Shown: positions 1 through 6,824 of the stretch, piece by piece
Position numbering within the stretch: the first letter of the stretch is position 1
Layout of the letters: every line of letters starts with the position of its first letter
NCBI GenBank assembly: GCA_018065375.1
Contig: JAGHTJ010000130.1
Span: forward strand, 1-10,977
Direction of reading: 5' to 3'
Source: Candidatus Equinaster intestinalis
GTDB taxonomy: Bacteria > Bacillota_A > Clostridia > Oscillospirales > Acutalibacteraceae
DNA length: 10,977 nucleotides
Translations under genes and position numbers: made by a program
The notes under the pieces: generated by a model
Told to the model about the DNA's origin: nothing
The model's input: only the letters and a program-made list of their open reading frames with translations
The model's database searches: none

Positions 1-1
1 G

Positions 2-508
2 TTATATGCTGCATTTGTACTTATAACATGGCTTTCTAAAGTAATAATTGAAAATATAACAATTATGATTTTCGGCAGCCCTAAAATGAGTTATTATTTA
101 GTAAAATACACCTCACCAACAATAATCGCTTGCGCAATATTTTTGTTTTTGTTTTTTGAAAATTTAAAATGCGGGAAAACTATGATAAAATTCATATCAT
201 TCTTTGCGCCGATTTCATTTGGAGTTTATTTAATTCACGCCGAACCGTTATTAGTAGACAATTTTCTTACAGGAAAATTCGTTTTCCTTGCAAATTTAAA
301 TCCGATTGTAATGATGTTGGCGCTTATCGGGCTTGGATTGGCTATTTGGCTTATTTGCTCGCTTATAGATAAATTGAGACTTGAACTTTTTAAATTACTT
401 AAAATAAAAGAATTATCCGTAAAAACAGAAAATCTTATAGGAAAAATTTTGAGAAAAATTTATGAGTATGCTAAAGCATTGGTTGTGCGAAACAATCAAA
501 AAGCATAA
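2..508 (+). CDS. Acyltransferase family 3 membrane protein, C-terminal part (5' end outside window)
   Basis: The frame is open from the first bases of the window, so this is the last 168 residues of a longer protein whose start lies upstream. Three or four hydrophobic helices are visible, and one carries the sequence SFGVYLIHAEPLL, matching the late membrane helix of the acyltransferase 3 (OafA/WecH-like) family, where S-F-G-x-Y-L-I-H is typical. Such proteins usually move acetyl or other acyl groups onto surface sugars at the cytoplasmic membrane. The tail after the last helix is lysine-rich and presumably cytoplasmic. A glycosyltransferase follows 14-23 nt later on the same strand, which fits a surface polysaccharide operon. 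This stretch looks more A+T-rich than the following gene, as is common for exchanged polysaccharide genes. The internal ATG at 65 is not the start because coding continues upstream of it. The family call is fairly secure; the substrate is unknown. Confidence 0.72.
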   Translation, partial: LYAAFVLITWLSKVIIENITIMIFGSPKMSYYLVKYTSPTIIACAIFLFLFFENLKCGKTMIKFISFFAPISFGVYLIHAEPLLVDNFLTGKFVFLANLNPIVMMLALIGLGLAIWLICSLIDKLRLELFKLLKIKELSVKTENLIGKILRKIYEYAKALVVRNNQKA

Positions 509-522
509 AATATATTATTTCG

Positions 523-1485
523 GTGATGAAAATGATACCAAAGCTTTATATAGTAATTCCCTGCTACAATGAGGAGGCGGTTTTGCCGATTACCTCAAGG
601 CTGTTTCTTGATGAGCTTGAAAAGCTCACACAATACGGCAAGGTTGGGGAAGAGAGCCGCATTTTGTTTGTTGATGACGGCAGCAAAGATAACACATGGC
701 AGATAATAACCGATTTGGCGAAAGAGGATAAAAGATTTTGCGGAATCAGGCAGAGCCGCAATCGCGGTCACCAAAACGCCCTTGTTGCGGGACTTTTCGA
801 GGCAAAGGACAAGGCGGATATTGTTATAACTGCCGATTGTGACGGTCAGGACGACATAACTGCTATGGAAAAGATGGTGGACGAATATCTTGACGGCGCC
901 GAAATCGTTTACGGTGTGCGCAAAAGCCGCAAAAACGATAGTACCTTTAAGCGCGGCACGGCACAGGGATATTATAAAATTTTAAAATCCTTCGGTGTGG
1001 AGGTTGTTTACAATCACGCCGATTACAGGCTGACGAGTGCCAAGGTTTTGCAGGCGTTTTCGCAGTTTAATGAAGTGAATTTGTACCTGCGCGGAATGTT
1101 TCCGCTGGTTGGGTTTAAAAGCACGGTTGTTGAGTACGACCGCACCGAGCGAATGGCAGGCAAAACCCATTATTCGTTTGGAAAAATGCTCGGTCTCGCG
1201 ATTGACGGTATAACTTCGTTGAGCATTCGCCCGATAAGGCTTATAACCGCGGCAGGACTTATTTCGGCGGCATTGAGCCTGATAGGCATTATTTGGTCGG
1301 TTGTGGCGAGGATAATAGGAGTTACGGTTTCGGGCTGGGCGAGTATGGTTTGCTTTATTTGCTTCTTCGGCGGACTTATACTCTTGAGTCTCGGAATTAT
1401 CGGAGAATATATCGGAAAAATCTATATGGAAGTAAAACACCGCCCACGCTTTATAATAAGCGATAGGACGGAGGAAGAAAAATAA
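523..1485 (+). CDS. Family 2 glycosyltransferase, GtrB/DPM1-like (polyprenyl-phosphate sugar transferase)
   Basis: Predicted to transfer a sugar from a nucleotide-sugar to polyprenyl phosphate on the inner face of the membrane, supplying lipid-linked sugar for glycan decoration. A GT-A domain fills residues 7-235: IVIPCYNEE at 10-18, VDDGS at 50-54, a DxD-type metal site D105-C-D107 followed by GQDD, and ADYRLTSAKV at 166-175. Two membrane helices follow (about 241-263 and 272-297) with a basic tail, the usual GtrB/DPM1-type arrangement; about 320 residues is normal for the family. Three start codons compete: GTG 523, ATG 526 and ATG 532. Only ATG 532 has a plausible Shine-Dalgarno (GGTGA at 522-526, 5 nt away), and it starts the protein at MIPKLYIVIP, so the true start may be 532. 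It probably shares a transcript with the upstream acyltransferase and ends at the hairpin at 1504-1530. The sugar cannot be told from sequence. Confidence 0.9.
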   Translation: MMKMIPKLYIVIPCYNEEAVLPITSRLFLDELEKLTQYGKVGEESRILFVDDGSKDNTWQIITDLAKEDKRFCGIRQSRNRGHQNALVAGLFEAKDKADIVITADCDGQDDITAMEKMVDEYLDGAEIVYGVRKSRKNDSTFKRGTAQGYYKILKSFGVEVVYNHADYRLTSAKVLQAFSQFNEVNLYLRGMFPLVGFKSTVVEYDRTERMAGKTHYSFGKMLGLAIDGITSLSIRPIRLITAAGLISAALSLIGIIWSVVARIIGVTVSGWASMVCFICFFGGLILLSLGIIGEYIGKIYMEVKHRPRFIISDRTEEEK

Positions 1486-1503
1486 ACGCATATTGATATT
1501 TGT

Positions 1504-1534
1504 AAGGGGACGGTGTTAAATCGTCCCTTTATTT
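1504..1534 (+). terminator. Probable rho-independent terminator after the glycosyltransferase
   Basis: GGGACG (1507-1512) pairs with CGTCCC (1522-1527), extended by one G-T and two A-T pairs, around a 9-nt loop. A short T-rich run (TTTATTT) follows. It sits 18 nt after the stop of the glycosyltransferase. The T-run is broken by an A, so efficiency may be moderate. Confidence 0.6.
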
Positions 1535-1652
1535 GTGCCGGATAATGCTAAAACCGAGCTTAATAATCCGCAAAAGGCGGGAGTTATGCGGAAAAGCATA
1601 CTAAAGTTGCATTACAGATAAAAAATCGAGCATTTTGGATAAAGTTTATTTG

Positions 1653-1681
1653 TTGAAACTGCTCATACTGTGTGTTAAAAT
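1653..1681 (+). promoter_or_regulatory. Sigma-A-type promoter for the AraC-family gene
   Basis: TTGAAA (1653-1658) and TAAAAT (1676-1681) are separated by 17 nt, and a TGT triplet directly before the -10 gives an extended -10 element. Transcription would begin near 1688, leaving a leader of about 40 nt before the ATG at 1727. This supports the regulator being its own unit, separate from the upstream glycan genes. Confidence 0.6.
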
Positions 1682-1726
1682 TTATTTACAGAGAAAATTT
1701 CTGTTTTGGAGGAAAGGCGGAATAAA

Positions 1727-2638
1727 ATGACACACGCAACTTTGGGAAGAAAATTCGACAGCGGCAAAATAGCCGCCATCGAGTGTATAAAAAACGCACC
1801 CCTTAAAGGCATACAAATAAAAGACGAATGTTTTTTACTGCTCGTGGTTGTGGAGGGAGAAATAAAATTTTCTTCCCACGCTAAAAACTATTCGGCAGTA
1901 GGCCCCTGCTTCGTCTGCTTTGATGAGACCGAAAATCCCCGGTTTACCGCATATAAAAACGCGCAGACCTATGCAATTTATTTTCACCCGAAATTTTTGA
2001 ATGTTAATATGTCTTTTGAACTTTTGCGCTCCGAAAAGTACGGCGAAATAGCGCAAAATCACGATATGTTTATGCTTCGCCCCTTTCTTGAGGAAAAGCG
2101 GATAATTCCGGTATCTAAAAACTATACCGAGGCAATACAGCGCGCTTGTGACCACATTATTGAAGAGCTTGCGCTTCAAAAAGACTGGTATTGGTCCTGC
2201 CGCAGTCGTTCATATTTTATGGAAATCATAATGATTTTGGAGCGACTTTACGGAATGTACGAAACCGGCGAAATTTTTGCCATACAGAGCGGCAATGTTG
2301 CCAAGCAGGTTATTATGTATATCGAAAGCCATTATTCCGAGGATATAACCCTTAAGGAAATCGGAAAGCGATTTTGCATAAGCCACACGGCGCTGACGCG
2401 TGATATGAGGGAGGAAACCGGTAAGACGGTCACGGAGTACCTTTTCAGCTACAGAATTTCGGCGGCGCGCAAGCTGCTGGAATTTACAAACATTCCGATT
2501 AAAGAGGCGGCAACACGCTGCGGATTTAAGACCGTGCCGCATTTCAGCCGTGTTTTTAAGGCGCATACCGGAATGTCGCCGGCAAAATTTCGAAGCGAAG
2601 CGGTAGAAAAGCGGAAAAATGAAATGTCGGCAAAATAA
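1727..2638 (+). CDS. AraC-family transcriptional regulator
   Basis: A 303-residue DNA-binding regulator. The N-terminal half (about 35-90) is beta-rich with an LLVVVEGEIKF segment, consistent with the cupin-like sensing domain of AraC proteins. The C-terminal 100 residues are a standard double helix-turn-helix: the first near 208-229 (TLKEIGKRFCISHTALTRDM) and the second near 256-278 (IPIKEAATRCGFKTVPHFSR), followed by FKAHTGMSPAKFR, the family signature ending. The frame can be extended to a TTG at 1706, but that codon overlaps the GGAGG/AAGGCGG Shine-Dalgarno region (1708-1720), so ATG 1727 is chosen. It lies alone between its own promoter and a strong terminator, with a different unit on each side, so neither neighbour is an obvious target. 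AraC proteins with such N-termini often sense sugars, but no ligand can be inferred here. Confidence 0.92.
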   Translation: MTHATLGRKFDSGKIAAIECIKNAPLKGIQIKDECFLLLVVVEGEIKFSSHAKNYSAVGPCFVCFDETENPRFTAYKNAQTYAIYFHPKFLNVNMSFELLRSEKYGEIAQNHDMFMLRPFLEEKRIIPVSKNYTEAIQRACDHIIEELALQKDWYWSCRSRSYFMEIIMILERLYGMYETGEIFAIQSGNVAKQVIMYIESHYSEDITLKEIGKRFCISHTALTRDMREETGKTVTEYLFSYRISAARKLLEFTNIPIKEAATRCGFKTVPHFSRVFKAHTGMSPAKFRSEAVEKRKNEMSAK

Positions 2639-2712
2639 AGAAGCAGAAGACCGACGAGCCCGAAAACGGTTGTATTCGGCAGAGAAAATTTAAGCGGCAT
2701 AAATAAGACCGG

Positions 2713-2740
2713 AAAGGGAGGGAAGTGTCCTCCCTTTTTT
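2713..2740 (+). terminator. Strong rho-independent terminator after the AraC-family gene
   Basis: AAAGGGAGG (2713-2721) pairs with CCTCCCTTT (2729-2737) around a 7-nt loop, and the stem runs into six Ts (2735-2740). It lies about 75 nt after the regulator's stop codon and is a textbook intrinsic terminator. Confidence 0.85.
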
Positions 2741-2762
2741 ATTTGATGAAATTTTATGTTTT

Positions 2763-2856
2763 ACGGGCGGCGGCACGGAGCACGGCTCCGTGCGAAGCGT
2801 GTTTCGCAAAGGCAAAACACGCTGTATCAAGGCTTCGCCTTGTTGCCGCCCGCCGT
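2763..2856. repeat. Compound inverted-repeat element: outer stem enclosing three hairpins
   Basis: An outer stem pairs ACGG (2763-2766) with CCGT (2853-2856) and, past a 2x2 internal loop, GGCG (2769-2772) with CGCC (2847-2850). Inside lie three hairpins: GCACGGAGC with GCTCCGTGC (2773-2781/2785-2793), AGCGTGTTT with AAACACGCT (2796-2804/2815-2823), and CAAGGC with GCCTTG (2828-2833/2837-2842). The layout resembles a multi-arm intergenic repeat of the REP/BIME or small MITE-like kind. It has no T-run and sits after a terminator, so it is unlikely to be a terminator. A short open frame across it (2725-2907) has no ribosome site and low-complexity sequence, so no gene is called. Confidence 0.65.
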
Positions 2857-2900
2857 AAATATGATAACCTTTTGCGGCTACAGTGCAAATTGTATTTTGC

Positions 2901-2933
2901 GTTGTAGGGGCGATCATTGATCGCCCCTACAAC
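2901..2933. repeat. Perfect 33-bp palindrome (16-bp arms, 1-nt centre)
   Basis: The left arm 2901-2916 (GTTGTAGGGGCGATCA) is the exact reverse complement of 2918-2933, with a single T at the centre. Palindromes with a GTAGGGGCG core are, from memory, common dispersed elements in gut Clostridia and some other bacteria. There is no T-run and no flanking gene within about 240 bp, so a repeat is more likely than an operator or terminator. Confidence 0.8.
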
Positions 2934-2959
2934 GGAATCCCACCACCGCAGGCGGTCCC

Positions 2960-2979
2960 CCTCCCTTTGGCAAGGGAGG
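2960..2979. repeat. Short hairpin repeat with 8-bp stem
   Basis: CCTCCCTT (2960-2967) pairs with AAGGGAGG (2972-2979) around TGGC. A small ACCGC/GCGGT hairpin (2945-2949/2952-2956) lies just before it. These belong to the hairpin-rich spacer between the AraC-family gene and the ACT operon. Confidence 0.6.
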
Positions 2980-3011
2980 CAAGGCGGCAGGATAAATTCA
3001 TCGCATAATGC

Positions 3012-3032
3012 GGGACGTCGAGGCGCCGTCCC
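3012..3032. repeat. Short hairpin repeat related to the GTAGGGG palindrome family
   Basis: GGGACG (3012-3017) pairs with CGTCCC (3027-3032). On the minus strand the element and its flank read GTAGGGGACGG, sharing the GTAGGGG start of the palindrome at 2901-2933, so the two may be diverged copies of one repeat type. Confidence 0.45.
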
Positions 3033-3046
3033 CTACGATTTATAAA

Positions 3047-3092
3047 TGTTGCGAAGCAACACCTAACCGCTGAAAACTGAACTCTGAAAACT
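3047..3092. repeat. Small hairpin followed by two CTGAAAACT direct repeats
   Basis: TGTTGC (3047-3052) pairs with GCAACA (3056-3061) around GAA. CTGAAAACT then occurs twice (3070-3078 and 3084-3092) with a 14-nt period. No function is evident; this is the last repeat-like stretch before the promoter of the ACT operon. Confidence 0.4.
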
Positions 3093-3113
3093 CTTCACTT
3101 TTTCCGTTTTCTA

Positions 3114-3142
3114 TTTACATTTCGGTTTGTTTGTGCTAAAAT
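3114..3142 (+). promoter_or_regulatory. Sigma-A-type promoter for the ACT/DUF711 operon
   Basis: TTTACA (3114-3119) and TAAAAT (3137-3142) are spaced by 17 nt, with TGC directly before the -10 (extended -10). Transcription would start near 3149, 26 nt before the first ATG of the operon. Confidence 0.7.
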
Positions 3143-3174
3143 GATTTCAAAGTTTTTATAAAGGTGGAAAAAGT

Positions 3175-3444
3175 ATGAAAGCAATAATTACGGTTGTCGG
3201 CAAGGACTGTGTCGGCATACTTGCGGGGGTTTCCGCGAAGTGTGCGGAGTACGGTATCAACATTATCGAGGTTACCCAATCGGTACTCGAGGATACATTC
3301 TGTATGATAATGATGTGCGATATTCGTGAGATGTCGGTAAAGTTCGGCGATTTTGCAGATATTATGGAAAACTACGGCAAAGAGAAGGGTCTTTGCATTC
3401 ATGCGATGCATGAGGACCTTTTTAACTCGATGCACAGAATATGA
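3175..3444 (+). CDS. ACT-domain protein (UPF0237 family)
   Basis: An 89-residue protein made of one ACT domain and nothing else. The opening MKAIITVVGKDCVGILAGVS matches the first strand, ligand-binding loop (D11-C-V-G-I) and first helix typical of ACT folds, followed by NIIEVTQSVLED and a final beta strand. ACT domains bind small ligands, usually amino acids, and pair with regulatory partners; single-domain versions such as this one resemble GcvR-type regulators. AAGGTGG (3161-3167) lies 7 nt before the ATG. The stop is followed only 8 nt later by the DUF711 gene, whose Shine-Dalgarno overlaps this stop codon, so the two are probably translationally coupled. UPF0237 and UPF0210 genes are adjacent in many Firmicutes, suggesting this protein senses a metabolite for its neighbour. 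The ligand is not known to me. Confidence 0.9.
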   Translation: MKAIITVVGKDCVGILAGVSAKCAEYGINIIEVTQSVLEDTFCMIMMCDIREMSVKFGDFADIMENYGKEKGLCIHAMHEDLFNSMHRI

Positions 3445-3452
3445 GGTAAAAA

Positions 3453-4811
3453 ATGTTAGAAACCAAGGATATACTTGAAACTATAACTATGATACAGGAC
3501 GAAAACCTCGATATACGTACCGTTACAATGGGTATTTCGCTTCTTGACTGTATTGATAGTGATATTGATGTGGCTTGTAAGAAGGTCTACGATAAAATCG
3601 TAAGCCGCGCGCAAAACCTTGTGCCCGTTTGCCAGGGAATTGAGAAGGAATACGGCATTCCGATTATAAATAAGCGTATTTCGGTAACACCTATTTCGAT
3701 AATCTGCGGTGCTTGTGCCGATAAAAACCCGGTAAAGTTCGCCGTAACCCTCGAAAAGGCGGCAAGAACCGTTGGCGTAAACTTTATCGGCGGTTATTCT
3801 GCGCTTGTTCAAAAGGGCTTTACGGTAGGGGATACTGCGCTTATTGAGAGCATTCCCGAGGCGTTGGCTTCTACCGAGCATATCTGTTCATCGGTAAATA
3901 TCGGTTCCACCAAGGCGGGAATAAATATGGATGCCGTTGCAAAAATGGGTCATATAATTAAGAAAACCGCAGAGCTCACCCAAAATGAGCAATGTATAGG
4001 CGCGGCGAAGCTGGTAGTTTTTTGCAACGCTCCCGAGGATAACCCCTTTATGGCGGGCGCTTTCCACGGTGTAGGTGAAGCGGATTGTGTTATAAACGTA
4101 GGCGTTTCGGGTCCCGGAGTTGTAAGGGCGGCTTTGGCGAAGTCCAAGGACCTTGATTTAACCGGAGTTGCCGAGCTTATAAAAAGAACCGCATTTAAAA
4201 TTACACGTATGGGTCAGCTGGTGGCATCAATTGCCGCAAGCAGACTCGGTGTGCCCTTTGGCATAGTTGATTTGTCCCTTGCTCCCACACCGGCGGTAGG
4301 GGATTCGGTAGCTCATATACTTGAAGAAATCGGTCTTCAGCAGTGCGGCTGTTGCGGAACAACGGCGGCTCTTGCGATGCTTAACGATGCTGTTAAAAAG
4401 GGCGGAGTTATGGCTTCTTCCCGCGTTGGAGGACTTTCGGGCGCCTTTATCCCGGTAACCGAGGACGCAGGTATGATTGATGCCGCAAGAAGCGGTTGCC
4501 TTACAATCGAAAAGTTAGAAGCGATGACGGCGGTTTGCTCGGTAGGCCTCGATATGATAAATATTCCGGGAGACACACCTGCCGAGGTTATTTCGGCAAT
4601 AATTGCCGATGAAGCGGCGATAGGTATGATAAACTCGAAAACCACGGCGGTAAGGGTAATCCCCGCGATAGGTAAGAGCGTGGGCGAGGAGCTTTCTTCC
4701 GGCGGACTGCTCGGAAGTGGTCCGGTAATGAAGGTAAACACCGGCTCTCCGCTTAAAATGATTTCGCGCGGCGGTCAGATACCGGCACCCATACAGAGCC
4801 TTAAAAACTAA
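3453..4811 (+). CDS. DUF711 / UPF0210 'PFL family' protein
   Basis: A 452-residue soluble protein, the usual length for UPF0210. The opening [20 protein letters not shown] and segments such as [14 protein letters not shown] and [14 protein letters not shown] are characteristic of the family, annotated as PFL-like from resemblance to pyruvate formate-lyase/glycyl-radical folds. Two features recall that fold: C298-G-C300-C301-G near the middle and RVGGL at 324-328, although the latter is not at the extreme C-terminus as in true glycyl-radical enzymes. Whether the family is catalytic is, to my knowledge, unsettled. GAGGT at 3443-3447 overlaps the stop of the ACT gene and lies 5 nt before this ATG, supporting coupled translation. 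No gene for a radical-SAM activating enzyme is visible nearby. Family membership is secure; no reaction is proposed. Confidence 0.93.
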   Translation: MLETKDILETITMIQDENLDIRTVTMGISLLDCIDSDIDVACKKVYDKIVSRAQNLVPVCQGIEKEYGIPIINKRISVTPISIICGACADKNPVKFAVTLEKAARTVGVNFIGGYSALVQKGFTVGDTALIESIPEALASTEHICSSVNIGSTKAGINMDAVAKMGHIIKKTAELTQNEQCIGAAKLVVFCNAPEDNPFMAGAFHGVGEADCVINVGVSGPGVVRAALAKSKDLDLTGVAELIKRTAFKITRMGQLVASIAASRLGVPFGIVDLSLAPTPAVGDSVAHILEEIGLQQCGCCGTTAALAMLNDAVKKGGVMASSRVGGLSGAFIPVTEDAGMIDAARSGCLTIEKLEAMTAVCSVGLDMINIPGDTPAEVISAIIADEAAIGMINSKTTAVRVIPAIGKSVGEELSSGGLLGSGPVMKVNTGSPLKMISRGGQIPAPIQSLKN

Positions 4812-4815
4812 AGGT

Positions 4816-5343
4816 ATGAAAAAATATCTTAAAACCCTCGAAAGAATAGGAATAAGCTTTTTACTTACGATGATTTTGGGATTTCTGGTAACGCTTGTTC
4901 TGGATATACCGGTAAAGCTGATTGTAAAAGGCGATGCGAATATATCGAGTTTTATTACAAGCACGGTCGCAACATTGGCGATAATGATATTCATTTTCCT
5001 TAATGACGGTTATCAGCACAAAATTTATGAGCCGAAAAAAATTACGGTTTCGCTCTTAATAATTCTTGTTGTAATGGAAGCTTTTATAGGTACGGTAAAG
5101 GTATCAAGCTTTATGACGGGGCCTACAATCTGGCTTACCAACTATATTTATCATACCGATTTCCAAACGCAGGATATTTCAACCTATCTTTCAAATATGC
5201 TTTTGTTTGCGGCGGCATTTGTTTTTGTCTATTCGCCGATAATTTATATTTTCGAACATATCGGGGTAAAAAACCGAAAGCAGGCAACCGCCGATTTTTT
5301 GAAGGAACAAAAAGAACACCCGCAAATAGATGTGAAACATTAA
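4816..5343 (+). CDS. Unrecognised four-helix membrane protein
   Basis: I do not recognise this 175-residue protein. It has a basic N-terminus, hydrophobic helices at about 11-35, 44-63, 77-96 and 122-146, and a charged C-terminal tail (KNRKQATADFLKEQKEHPQ) presumably in the cytoplasm. There are no evident catalytic motifs, metal ligands or signal peptidase sites. It begins 4 nt after the stop of the DUF711 gene. Its only Shine-Dalgarno-like stretch (AAAGG, 4810-4814) overlaps that stop and sits just 1 nt from the ATG, so initiation probably depends on ribosomes finishing the upstream gene. It is thus the third gene of the ACT/DUF711 operon and could be a membrane partner or transporter subunit for that pair, but only position supports this. 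The bidirectional hairpin at 5363-5402 closes the operon. Confidence 0.8.
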   Translation: MKKYLKTLERIGISFLLTMILGFLVTLVLDIPVKLIVKGDANISSFITSTVATLAIMIFIFLNDGYQHKIYEPKKITVSLLIILVVMEAFIGTVKVSSFMTGPTIWLTNYIYHTDFQTQDISTYLSNMLLFAAAFVFVYSPIIYIFEHIGVKNRKQATADFLKEQKEHPQIDVKH

Positions 5344-5362
5344 AGTAAAAGGAATATAAAAA

Positions 5363-5405
5363 GGGGAGGCTTCGCCGCGTGGCGAAGCCTCCATTGTGAT
5401 TTTTG
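5363..5405. terminator. Bidirectional rho-independent terminator between convergent genes
   Basis: A perfect 12-bp stem, GGAGGCTTCGCC (5365-5376) with GGCGAAGCCTCC (5381-5392), closes a GCGT loop. On the minus strand it runs directly into CCTTTTTATA, a good terminator for the CapA-like gene. On the plus strand ATTGTGATTTTT follows, a weaker one for the membrane-protein operon. Confidence 0.8.
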
Positions 5406-5416
5406 CCTATTTACAT

Positions 5417-6748
5417 TTATTTAACCGTTAAGGGTATTGTACTTAAGCCCTTTGCGGTTCGGTAGGAGTTTAAGCCCGGGCCTACTATCTTCATGGTTCT
5501 TGCGTAGGACTCTTTGGCATCTGCCATTCGGGTAACACCCAAGCTGTCCCAATCGGCAACGGTCGGGTCGAGGGGTACTATTCTGTAAATGGTTTTGCCG
5601 TTTGCTGTAAAATAGTTTACCCAGGTCGGCAGGATATTTACATTGCTTGTCCGAACACTGCCGTCCTCATATTTTTTGATTTCGAGCTCGAAAATCAAAC
5701 CGTCCTCTGTGTAGCCCTGCTTGGCAATCGAAACGTCCATTGCTTCGCGGCGCTGATTCGAAAGGGAGTTGCCCATCGAATAGATACATACCGTTTCGTG
5801 GCCGTTCGCGCTCTTAAGGGTTTCGAAGGGCTCAACCACGTGGGGGTGACCGCCGATTATGGCGTCCCAACCCATATCGCAGAGCTTTTGAGCAATCTTT
5901 TTCTGCTTCGAGTTGGCGTCAAGCTGATACTCGTCTCCCCAGTGCATATAAATTACGCTGTATTCGGCGCCCTGACTTTTCATATCATCGAGGGCATTTT
6001 TTGCATCGGCGTAAAACTCGTCGAGGTTGTTATAATCAAAGCTTGCTACAAGATTTTCGGTGCCCTGCTTCATAATGTTACCGTTAAGCGCCTTTTTACC
6101 GGCGGACGGAGTAGTACAATAGGTATAGCAGGCGGTGGCAATTTTTATGCCGTTTACATCGCGAACCGAGTAGAGCTTTTCGCTTTCCTTATCGCTTGTT
6201 CCGATATAGCTGATACCCTTTTCACGCAGAACCCTTACGGTATTGAGAAAACCCTCCGCACCGTTATCGTATGAGTGGTTGTTGGCGGTAAGAAGCAGGT
6301 CTACACCCGCATTTTTAACTGCGTCTGCAATGGTGGGCGGTGCATTGAAAAGGGGATAACCGCTGTAATTTTTGCCGCCCGCGAAGTTAACCTCGAGGTT
6401 GGCTACCGAAAGATCATACTTCGAATAATAGGGCTTTACATATTCGTAATCATCGGTAAAATCATAGGTATCACCCTGCTTTGCGGCAACGAAAACCGAT
6501 TCGTGAATTATAATATCCCCCGTGGAGCCTATTGTGGCGGTGGCAATCGAACCGTCAGTATCCTTTTTGGAGCTTTCGCCCGACAAAGTTGCCGAGCTTG
6601 TATCATTTGGCGTATTTTCCTGCGGAGAATCGTCCGAGCAGGATTTTACGGCGAAAATAACCCCCGCAATAACCGCCAAAACGATAATTACAACTAAAAT
6701 TCGGCGGAAAACATACTTGCCGCCCGATTTCTTTTTATAGCGTGCCAT
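5417..6748 (-). CDS. CapA-family (PGA_cap) membrane-anchored metallophosphatase-like protein
   Basis: A 443-residue protein with a short basic N-terminus, one membrane helix (about 15-36), a Ser/Thr/Asp-rich linker (40-70) and an extracytoplasmic CapA domain. All main family motifs are present: STGDIIIH (75-82), NLEVNF (117-122), LTANNHSYDNG (153-163), MHWGDEY (268-274), IIGGHPHVVEP (297-307) and YSMGNSL (323-329). The His, Asp and Asn residues match the metal-binding positions of calcineurin-like phosphatases. In Bacillus, CapA/PgsA takes part in poly-gamma-glutamate capsule export, but no pgsB/pgsC partners are visible, so this is probably one of the many stand-alone CapA-like proteins acting on an unknown envelope substrate. 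AAAGGA (6757-6762, minus strand) lies 8 nt before the ATG. It has its own promoter at 6781-6809, in the gap after spoIIID. Confidence 0.9.
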   Translation of the reverse strand: MARYKKKSGGKYVFRRILVVIIVLAVIAGVIFAVKSCSDDSPQENTPNDTSSATLSGESSKKDTDGSIATATIGSTGDIIIHESVFVAAKQGDTYDFTDDYEYVKPYYSKYDLSVANLEVNFAGGKNYSGYPLFNAPPTIADAVKNAGVDLLLTANNHSYDNGAEGFLNTVRVLREKGISYIGTSDKESEKLYSVRDVNGIKIATACYTYCTTPSAGKKALNGNIMKQGTENLVASFDYNNLDEFYADAKNALDDMKSQGAEYSVIYMHWGDEYQLDANSKQKKIAQKLCDMGWDAIIGGHPHVVEPFETLKSANGHETVCIYSMGNSLSNQRREAMDVSIAKQGYTEDGLIFELEIKKYEDGSVRTSNVNILPTWVNYFTANGKTIYRIVPLDPTVADWDSLGVTRMADAKESYARTMKIVGPGLNSYRTAKGLSTIPLTVK

Positions 6749-6780
6749 TAAAACAGTCCTTTACTTTTTTCTTTACTGAT

Positions 6781-6809
6781 ATTATACAGAGTTTTTGCCG
6801 AAAAGTAAA
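6781..6809 (-). promoter_or_regulatory. Sigma-A-type promoter for the CapA-like gene
   Basis: Read on the minus strand, TTTACT (6809-6804) and a perfect TATAAT (6786-6781) are spaced by 17 nt. Transcription would begin near 6774, 26 nt before the ATG. It lies between spoIIID and the CapA-like gene, so the latter can be expressed without sporulation. Confidence 0.65.
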
Positions 6810-6824
6810 GGGGCATAAAAACGG

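Noticed and set aside
982..1491. Long antisense open frame over the glycosyltransferase gene
   Set aside because: The plus-strand frame carries a complete family 2 glycosyltransferase; the antisense translation has no recognisable domain and no ribosome site.
2725..2907. 60-codon open frame across the spacer repeats
   Set aside because: It begins inside the terminator hairpin, has no ribosome site, and its sequence is the translation of inverted repeats.
3070..3092. CRISPR-like or tandem repeat array
   Set aside because: Only two 9-nt copies with a 14-nt period; far too short and few for an array.
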